From NCBI GenBank assembly GCA_010015805.1, contig ML978129.1, positions 868,001 through 932,000 on the forward strand: 64,000 nucleotides of DNA. Reading direction: 5' to 3'. Positions 55,821-64,000 of this stretch are shown in pieces. The first letter of the stretch is position 1. Every line of letters begins with the position of its first letter. A program made the position numbers and the translations under genes. The notes below the pieces were generated by a model. It worked only from the letters and a program-made list of their open reading frames with translations, had not been told where the DNA came from and made no database searches. Source of the DNA: Rhizodiscina lignyota. Taxonomy: Eukaryota; Ascomycota; Dothideomycetes; Aulographales; Rhizodiscinaceae.

Positions 55821-58702
55821 ATGGATTCCAATCTCCTTGCGCCGCTTTCCTCCTCCAGCGGACCAAAGCTTCGGCAGAGGCAGGATGCGCAGACGATGCA
55901 GCAAGCAGTACTAGACCGCGCCAATCGCACAGGAGAGGAACCGCCTCCGTATGAATTCTTGGAACTGATCGGGAAAGGCACTTATGGAAGGGTGTACAAG
56001 AGGTAAATTCAAATTCTCAATTCTATTTGCAAGCTTTTATTAACCCTCAAAATTAGCAAAAGCCTGGCCAATACGAATGAGGGTATCGTAGCTATCAAAA
56101 TCATCGAAGTCGATGAACCTGACTATGAGGCGACTTTCGAGGCGAGAAACGACACCATTGAGAACTTCACTAAAGAGATCAATGCTCTGCAACGACTCAA
56201 GGACAGCAACGCAAAAAACGTCACCATGATCTATGATGCGTTTACGTTTCACTCGCAACTATGGCTTGTCAGCGAATACTGTCAAGGAGGTAGCGTGAAT
56301 ACGCTCATGAAGGCCTGTCCCGACAAAAAGCTCGAGGAGTCTTTCATTATCCCGATTGCTCGCGAGCTTGCTATCGCCTTAAAGTATATCCACGAAGCGG
56401 ATATCGTCCATCGGGATATAAAATGTAAGTCAAGGTCCACCAATAACAACGACTCTTTCGTTTGGTCGCTAACCGGTTATTAGGCGCAAACATCCTTATC
56501 ATGGAAGATGGCAATCTGCGACTGGCCGACTTTGGTGTCGCGGGCATCTTCGAATCGAATGTGTCAAAAAGGAAAACGATCATTGGCACACCTCATTGGA
56601 TGCCTCTCGAACTTGTCGAAGAGCTCGGCAATGAATCCCCTGATATCTCTTACGGAACCGAGGTCGACATCTGGGCCTTTGGCTGTGCTGTTTACGAGAT
56701 GGCAGCCGGCCATGCTCCGAATGCCCGAGTAAAGCTGCCGAATTTGGCGAATGCTTTGAGGCAGACTGCTCCGAGACTTGATGACCAAAAGGGACCGTAT
56801 TCAGATAAACTTCGCGAATTTGTCGAATTCTGCCTCCAGCTCGATCCCCAAGCCCGACCAACTGCCAGAGGAATTCTCGAATCTCCCTTCGTTGCTGGCT
56901 CAGCGAAGAGATACCCAACTGAGAGCTTACAGCAGCTGGTGGAACGGTTCTATGCTTGGGAAACAAGAGGCGGGGAGCGGCAATCGCTCTTTTGGGACAT
57001 GGGGGCAAAGCTCCCAACAAATCTGGAAGACGACGATGAAGAGCAGGAAGACTGGTACTTTAGCACGACTTTGGAATTCGAACAGCAACAGAATGCCGCA
57101 CGTGAAAGCTTTTACGAATCACTGAGCGAGAGGACTGATGACTCTACCCCAACTGGCCCACAGAAATTGACACCAAGGGAGCGACGACTGAGAGCAGAAG
57201 CAGATGGCAATGCTGAGCGAGGCGCAAGAGCACTCGCCGGGATTTTCGACGTCAGCACTGCACCCTACACGTACGGAGACCGACCTGAACTAGAACTACA
57301 AAGGAGAATCTCAGATCTCCCATTCCGCAACATGGGATCAGACCGTGCTGGTGATCGTACGACGATGATTGACCTTGACATGGCTGACGCAGGGCTTGAT
57401 TCTGTGCCAAGCCTAGCGGACATTTCTACTCTTCGAGCGAAACAAACGAATCGCTTCTACATGGGCTCAGATGACGAAGACGAAGAAGACGAGGAGCAGA
57501 CCTACCCAAGGCCAAATCGTGATAGCAAACGCAAGACCACAGATTGGAAGATGCCTTTGCTGAGTGCACCTGCGGATCCAAACTTCAATCGGCGCACGGT
57601 GGACTGGAAATTCCCCACCATGACCGTCACAGATACGGATGGAGACGACGAGACTGTTCAGCAGACGGCCAGGAAGTTGGGTAATGATTCTAATGACAAT
57701 GCGCCCAACAACCGAGACACCATGGCGTTCTCGTTCCCTATGGGCGGTCTTGGAGCGGCCCAAAGCTCAGATAGTCTGCCCCTTATGCAGCCTCCCCGGC
57801 CGGAGCTGAAGCATTCGGTGACTATGCCCGTTGGAACGTCAGATGGGATGGTCTTGTCCGGGTCTCCTGATCGTACGTCGATGATTGATCTAGATCTCGC
57901 AGTGCCGGATTTCGTTTCTCGACCCTCGACTGCAGCATCCAACGTTTCCAATGTTTCTTTCGCGACAACAACACTTGACCCGTTCGACCTGGATGAGCGA
58001 TCGGAAGTAAGTATTCCAACTGTCACAAGCAACAGTAATAGAGCATCACTTCACCGCCCTTCCCAGTCTGAACCGAACGCTCGATCATCAAGGGGCTCCG
58101 ACCTTGACTACCAATCGGATCCTAATGCGCCATGGCACATGCGCGATTCGAGTACACCCTCGGAAGCTTACCCTGTAAGGCGCAAATTTCATATTTGTAT
58201 CTGTAATTAGTGGCAGGACTGACTTCGCATGGTATAGTCCGTCAATGGGGACAGGAAACTTTTTGATCCTTATAACGAAATGAAGGTCCGAGAAAGACGT
58301 CGGATGTATAACAATCGAGACAGCAGCGAGTCCAACGGCACCGTATCCGATGCCGGCTCCAACGTCAGAGGTTTTCATCTTCCTATTTCAAGCAAGGTGT
58401 CTTTCGCGGCGGAATATGAAGTCTCAGAGGACAAATCACTTCTTCGTGCTTTCAAGTACGAATCGTCGAGAGAACATCAACGGCAAAAACGCCCATCACA
58501 GGCTGGTGCACGCAAACCACCAAGCCAACGCAGTCAGATGCAAAGAACCCTCAATTGGTTCAATGAGCATCCGCGGCTTTTCCAGAAGGTGATGGCCATT
58601 AAGAGGGACAGCGAAGGCCGACGACAGTCGGATTTCATGATTGGCGACGACGGTTATAACGAACGTCTCCACAGAGGACGAGAACATCGGCCTATGTTCT
58701 GA
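55821..58702 (+). CDS. STE20/germinal-centre-kinase family protein kinase
   Basis: This is a serine/threonine kinase likely to act in morphogenesis or septation signalling, as fungal GCKs do. Four exons are inferred: 55821-56002, 56057-56424, 56484-58174 and 58238-58702, with introns of 54, 59 and 63 nt, giving 901 residues. The glycine loop is GKGTYGRV (residues 51-58). The catalytic residues are Lys75 (VAIK), Glu101, Asp181 in HRDIKCAN and Asp199 in DFG. An insert of about 15 residues precedes helix C. The activation segment reads GTPHWMPLEL, with PLE in place of the usual APE. After about residue 340 the protein is a long acidic and Ser/Thr-rich tail with two TTMIDLDMA/TSMIDLDLA-like repeats. 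A 60-nt in-frame segment, 58007-58066, has intron-like ends. The exact subfamily is unclear. Confidence 0.88.
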
Positions 58703-59394
58703 AGTTGAGCATTTGAAGTTTATCTCCATTTTGCTTGCGTTTTGGATATTGCATGCATTGCGGCGGCGCTGAGGTGTCCGTTGAAAGTAGCCTGGATTTG
58801 CTCGGGTTTGGCAGCCAAGTGGGTTCTCTTACGGGTAAACATCTTGTTCAGGACAGTCCGTATGTCGTCCGTATACCATTGAATAGATCATGCGCGGTTC
58901 ACATCCACTTAATCTCCATGTTTTCGGACTTAGCGCGCGTATTCCCGACCATCGTGAATTTCTTCGGAGACTTAACACCGCATCTCGCAACCAGCTCCAC
59001 GCTCGTGACGAAAGATGAAAGGTACCATTCTAGCTTAGCCCTTTTACATCCGGCTTGTATTGGCTCAACCGCTTACCGGCACCTGCGCGGCGACCAGAGG
59101 GAGCAAAGAACAAGGAGCGTAGATCACATCGCTTAGGTGGACTCGGCTCGGTCCCTTTCCAGCTGGCATCAATAGACAAGCTCAAGCTACAACTGTTCGC
59201 CTCTAGCACAATATCATGATATGCTTTTAAAGCTATTGTGCGTAGCACGGGTCACCGCTAACTAGGCAAAACTGCTGCATGTTGATTTGACGCTTGGCCT
59301 TGGAATTCTCTTTCAATAGTCTAAATATCTGTCACAACTCATTTCTTGAACTTCCAACACCCAAACATTCTCAGAGAAGAAATTGTCTTTCAGC
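58703..59394. other. intergenic 0.7 kb
   Basis: Kinase 3' flank and promoter of the dehydrogenase at 59395. A 133-codon frame at 58735-59136 lacks any family feature. Confidence 0.45.
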
Positions 59395-60612
59395 ATGCCG
59401 GCGTTCGCATGGAACACGCCTCAATGGCATTACAAGGCAGAGGATATTGCCCACCATCACGCCGATCGCATCAAAGGGAGGACCGGTAATCAGCCAAATC
59501 TCCCATCATCTAGCTACATTAATCACTGACAGAACAATAGTCCTCATTACTGGCGTAGCTCAGGGCAGCCTCGGTCAATGTTTCTGCACCTCGATCGCGC
59601 CGTACTCCCCGAAGACACTCATTCTCGCCGGACGCAGCCCAGAGAAGCTTGAACTATGCCAGAAGGAGCTTCATTCTATCGCACCTGATGTTTCTACTCG
59701 CGTATTGCATTTGGACTTGGGCGATTTTGATCAGGTGAGGAAGGCTGCAGATGAGGTTAATGGATGGGACGATGTACCTGTCATCGATGTGTTGGTCAAC
59801 AACGCGGGGCTTTCTGATGGCTCAGGTCTGAAAATTATCGACGGGATCGAGCAGCATTTCCGAATCAATCACCTGGGGCATTTCTTGTTCACGAATCTGA
59901 TCATGGCAAAGGTGGTCAAGGCCGCAGAGCAAAATGGAGAGGCGAGGATTGTCAACGTGAGTTCGAGGGGACATGTAATATCTGATATACGCTGGGATGA
60001 TCTCACCCTGGAGGTATTCGCACTGCCATGAAATGCAACTGGGAAGCAGAGAAGGCTAATAGAGTTGCAGAAATTGGATCCGTGGAACTTCATGCCATGT
60101 TACGGGCAATCAAAGACCGCAAATATACTCTTCAGCGTCTCATTGGCGGAGAAGCTAGCATCGAAGAACGTTCAGGCGTTCTCCCTGCATCCGGGCTCTG
60201 CGTGGACTGGCCTCATTACTCGGCTGCCGACCGAAGAATTAATGGCAAGAGGTAGGTAGCTCAGATCCGATTCATGACCGTAAAGAGAAGAATTGCAGAT
60301 GCTCACAGCGGATCCAGGATGGGCAGATAAGGACCGAAATCCAACGGATAGCGAGAAGATGCACTGGAAGACCATGTCGCAAGGCACCTCAACGCATGTG
60401 ACAGCAGCGTTCGATCCCAGCATATCTGGTAAGTAGAGAATTAACGTACTATTTAGACTGTGATTGACAATCTTTTAGAGCACAGCGGCTCGTATCTTCA
60501 GGACAACCAGATTGAGACGGAGGACGTCAAGCCGTATGCTCTGGATAAGAATAGCGCAGAGCGACTATGGAAATTGAGCGAAGAGCTCGTCAGACAAAGA
60601 TTCAACATATGA
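59395..60612 (+). CDS. short-chain dehydrogenase/reductase, retinol-dehydrogenase-like
   Basis: This is an NAD(P)-dependent oxidoreductase of unknown substrate. Five exons are inferred: 59395-59485, 59541-60013, 60071-60251, 60309-60428 and 60479-60612, with introns of 55, 57, 57 and 50 nt, giving 332 residues. It starts MPAFAWNTPQWHYKAEDIA, a typical leader of this fungal subfamily. Splicing gives GRT-VLITGVAQGSLG, the cofactor motif with one residue more than the textbook spacing. NNAGLSDG, the catalytic serine in VNVSSRGH, and YGQSK (YxxxK) follow. HPGSAWTGL is the loop after the active site. An unspliced reading would add an unrelated N-terminal extension from 59294. Five exons in 1.2 kb make it prone to misprediction. 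Confidence 0.85.
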
Positions 60613-60756
60613 AGATAAGATATTAGGGAGACATAATATCAATCCCTTATAATGATCGCTTGCCGTCATCCTGGTCAATAAACAATATTACCACTACCAT
60701 TACGCCTGACTGCCTGCCGAGAGTATTCGCGAATCGCGATTAAACATTAGACAAGC

Positions 60757-63700
60757 TCACAGCCAGTAGACCACGAAGCCTAGGACACCTCCCAAAAAGC
60801 GGCCAGGATCGACATACGTGAGGTCCGCAGGGTGGGCTGCCAAACCGGTGAATTGTGTCGAGGTAGACGATATTGATGTGGACGCTGCTAACACTGACGA
60901 TGACGGCGGAGGTGGCGTAGTGGTTGATGGCTTCGAGGAAGCCGGAGGTGGAGGTGGAGATGATGAAGATGAAGGCGGCGGAGGTGGAGATGAAGACGAA
61001 GGCGGCGGAGGTGGGGATGAAGATGAAGGTGGCGGAGGCGGAGGTGGAGGCTGTGATATTGGTGAGTTTGGCTGATGTGAGACAGCGCACAATAGCAAAG
61101 AAAGACTTACGGAAGAGGTTGATGATGGGGGTGGAGGGGGTGGTGGTGAGGTTGTTGTGACAGGCGGTGTGCCAACCACAGTCGTTGTAGGGAAATGATG
61201 CGTCGAAGTGAATTGATCAAGTGCGCCTTCAACCGCCTCGGCGAACGCAGTAGGCTGGTTGGTCAGCAAAGTCTGAATGATGGCCTGGAAGACATGAACT
61301 CACATCGATAGTGCCAGTAACAGTGTGCGTGCTCCCGAGGAGGTCGGACGCAACCGAAATAGTCTGCTCTGTATGACGTATAGTCAATTGCCCCGCCGTG
61401 GTCCTCGATGCAAGAGTCAATGTTGGAACTGTCGACGACAAAGGAGCGCCGTTAGCTGGATCGCAGGATGCAGCAACTGTGCCGCTCAGCTGTTCGGTTA
61501 CAGTTGAGAGGTGGTTGAGGTAGTTGATAAGAGAAGTTGGGGGCCGGGATCCTGGCTGAATTTCACTTGCTGGGAAGACCAAAGAGGGCGTGTCTGTTGG
61601 TGCGCCCAGGTTGAGCTTCTCCGTTGTCGTTGTACATAAGCTGCCGGTCGCAGCTGGAGTGACAAACGCATGGGAGAAGTCCGTGTATAGAACATAGGTG
61701 GTCGGCCATGTCCTATCATCGTATTGAATTAGTAAGACTCTCTTTCACATAATGACAAAGGGAGATAACTTAAAAAAAAAAGGCCAACAGGGGGTCTCTT
61801 GTGGCAAGGAGAATACAGATTATCAGCGCTGCATCGGGGAAATTATAACGTCCCAAAATGAGATGTGCTTACGTACAGCACGAGTCCATGCGCAGTCCAA
61901 GTTGTGGTGAATGTGACGTCGGGAATGTTCGTGTCAGCCAGAGTAGTGCGCGTGTTCGTAACAGTTTTGCCATCGATAATGTATACAGCCTCATCTATTG
62001 TGGTTGAAAAGATTGTTGTCGGCGTAATAACAGCAGGATAAGCCAGAAGTGTTCCAAAGGCATCGAGTTGGCAAACTCCGGTGCAAAATGGGACGGTGAC
62101 TGATGCTGTGACTGAGGCTGTGGTGGTCGATGTGCGCAATTGGGTCTTTGTCTGGACCGCAGTGAGTGTGGAGAACTCTGTCTTGGTTCTGAACACCTCG
62201 CTCGTCTCAAGCAGAGTCCTAGTCCGAAATTCTGTGCTGGTATCCACAAGAGTTTCAATGCTGGTATGAACGAGCGTGCTTGTTTGAGTCTCAAATACTG
62301 TGCGGGTGCCGAGGCTAGTCTGGACGCTGGTCACGACACTGGTGGAAGTGCTAAGCGACGTGTGCGTAACAGTCCGAGTGAAAGGCACTGGAACTGGCGA
62401 GACAGACACTCGGGTCGCCGTCGTAGTTTCCGTGTGCACAACGGGAACCGGGGTCACGACGGTGCTGAGGGACGTAGTAGTTTCTGTGTGTACGACAGGC
62501 ACATCGCTGATAACAGTGCTGAGCGACGTTTCGGTAGAAATGAGTGTCGTCGGGGATGGGATCAACGAGCTGACCGTAACGAATTGAGTCTGGATGCTAA
62601 TAACTATCTGCGGCTGGGTTCTTGTTCGGAAGATTGTTTCGAGACTGATATCAGTGGTATGAGACACTAAGGTCGTGGTGGTCGTACCGAGAACCACCTG
62701 TGTGCTGATGCGAGTTGTGGGGACAGGAAGGACTGTGGTGCGAGTCCGGAAAACAGTGTCGACAACTAGACTTGTCGATATCACTGTGGTTGGAGAAGCG
62801 AACGGAATCGAGGTCGTGTGAGTGATTAGCTTTGTTGATATACTGAGCGAAGGAACTATGTCTGTGCGAGTCGTAGAAACCGTTTTTGTCGTCAGGCTTG
62901 GAACAAAGATGGAAGTCGTCCTGGTCACGTTGAGAAAATCCGTCGTTGTCAATATTTTCAGAACTGGGACGGAAGTTGTATATTTGACGACGTCCGTGGT
63001 CGTCGTCGTCGTTGGGGACGGGATGGTAAAACTCTTTTTGATCGTGTCGAACTCTGTGGTCGTCGTAGGAGATGGAACGCTCTTGATGAAAGTTTTGTTG
63101 ACCGTGTCAATTTCTGTGTAGGTCGTCGTAGTCGGAGATGGCACGAACGAAGTTTCATAGATGGTTGAGAGGCTTATTTTAATCTTAGTCTTCGTCGACG
63201 TTTCCGTCCGTGTGTAAGAGTCGGTCACGTGATGATATATCGTTGTCTCTTCGAATTCGGTGCAGGTTGTGGTGATAGTTTTCCAGCTAGGCGGCGGCGG
63301 CTATGACAGTCAGATACAAGTAGTAGATGTGAAGCTACAGGATGTTCTCCGAGAGCGTTATAAGAAAGACGGTGAGGCGAGCGGAGGCTGCGAACAGGCC
63401 GTCGAGAATTCATGATACGGAAAGCAAAAGATCAAATTGACATTGAGATAGCTGCAAGTGACTTCACGTATTAGGAGATTCCGCGCAGTCGCTGAAGTGA
63501 TGTAGCGTCTACCATAAACCAGGCGAAAGAACGTCTCCAATTGCTGAGATTTTGTCGAGACTACACTGAAATGTTGGTTTTACCTTTTGGTATGGAGATG
63601 AACTGGAAGTCGTGCATGATGTTGATTCTGGCGTAGGTTTCCAATCATCGTGAACACTCGACGAGTTCTTGCCCCAGTCTGTCTTCGAGTTAGAGAGAGC

Positions 63701-63783
63701 ATCGTTTGATATTGGGAAGATCTCTCACCACCGTCGGCAACTGCCCGGACGGCAAGCAAGGCTGTTAAAAGCAGCACTTGCAT
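60757..63783 (-). CDS. mucin-like Thr/Ser-rich secreted protein, probably GPI-anchored
   Basis: This is a putative cell-surface glycoprotein or adhesin. Six exons are inferred: 63783-63732, 63678-63584, 63300-61877, 61712-61304, 61254-61111 and 61050-60757, giving about 805 residues. The signal peptide MQVLLLTALLAVRAVA is followed by DWGKNSSSVHDDWKPT. A Thr/Ser/Val-rich region of about 460 residues contains repeated SPTTTT and VVHTETTT modules and many sites for O-mannosylation. A moderately conserved-looking segment (TWPTTYVLYTDFSHAF) comes next, then PPPPP-SSSS blocks, and a hydrophobic C-terminus (GRFLGGVLGFVVYWL) that fits a GPI signal. The introns are 53, 283, 164, 49 and 60 nt. The 283-nt intron may conceal another exon. 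The last intron is a multiple of three without a stop. No catalytic domain is seen. Confidence 0.72.
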
Positions 63784-64000
63784 ATCGCATAAAAACAGAC
63801 AAACGGGGAATGACCGTACAGAACGAGCTGACGAGAGGAGTAATGTCGTACGGACACTATTTGAAAGCGATTCGACTCAGGCAATTCGAGTAACGACAGC
63901 AGCATGACATGGAAGGCTTGAACGGATCGAGAGCGCAGAAGGGAAATTCATCGTCGACTCTCGCCGGTTCGGGCAACACTGCTGCGCCTGCACAGTGACG
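63784..64000. other. promoter region of the mucin-like gene, to the right edge
   Basis: 217 bp upstream of the mucin-like start codon. No gene is visible before the window ends. Confidence 0.4.

Overview
The window is nuclear DNA from a filamentous ascomycete (Pezizomycotina). Genes are compact and carry short introns, mostly 46-75 nt, with GT-AG ends and CTAAC/CTGAC-type branch sites. Many neighbours are divergent pairs sharing one short promoter. Protein features such as a PRMT3-type enzyme without its zinc finger, a Mpd1-like disulfide isomerase with HDEL and a Thr-rich mucin fit Dothideomycetes best, but the class is an inference. No CRISPR array, confident tRNA, rRNA or intact transposon was found.

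Layout. 0-5 kb: the 5' end of a gene leaving the left edge, VTA1 (ESCRT-III/Vps4 regulator), a divergent ER disulfide isomerase, and a short-chain dehydrogenase. 5.1-8.8 kb: a gene-poor stretch. 8.8-22 kb: a dihydrodipicolinate-synthase-family aldolase, PRMT3-like arginine methyltransferase, a proposed 75-residue gene, RAV1 (RAVE/V-ATPase assembly), COX17 (copper chaperone), RNA1 (RanGAP) and a one-pass membrane protein of unknown function. 22-27.5 kb: a 5.5 kb gene desert with an imperfect 56-bp tandem repeat, leading into the long leader of a bHLH transcription factor gene (27.6-29.6 kb). 29.6-36 kb: an accessory-looking stretch with a frameshifted gene relic, a diverged duplicate of part of it, a hairpin-rich tRNA-like element, a secreted alpha/beta hydrolase and an unrecognised basic protein. 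36.5-60.6 kb: dense housekeeping DNA with COQ6, SEC61, a proposed 73-residue gene, NUS1, a TED1/CDC1-type phosphoesterase, UBA3, TEL2, SNU114, ERG10, a STE20/GCK-family kinase and a second short-chain dehydrogenase. 60.7-63.8 kb: a six-exon mucin-like secreted protein, probably GPI-anchored.

How the genes work together. Several share the ER and isoprenoid pathways: ERG10 makes acetoacetyl-CoA for mevalonate, NUS1 uses isoprenoid to build dolichol, COQ6 modifies the ubiquinone ring, SEC61 translocates secretory proteins, the disulfide isomerase folds them and the TED1-like enzyme trims GPI anchors. This looks like ordinary core-genome clustering, not a dedicated pathway cluster. The exon structures given here were assembled by eye from splice signals, reading frame and family conservation. 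Most sum to an exact multiple of three, which supports them but does not replace transcript data.

The most interesting items are the two proposed small genes lost between annotated neighbours, the relic gene with its transition-biased partial copy, the tRNA-like element, and two likely GC-AG introns. No wholly new biological system could be demonstrated.
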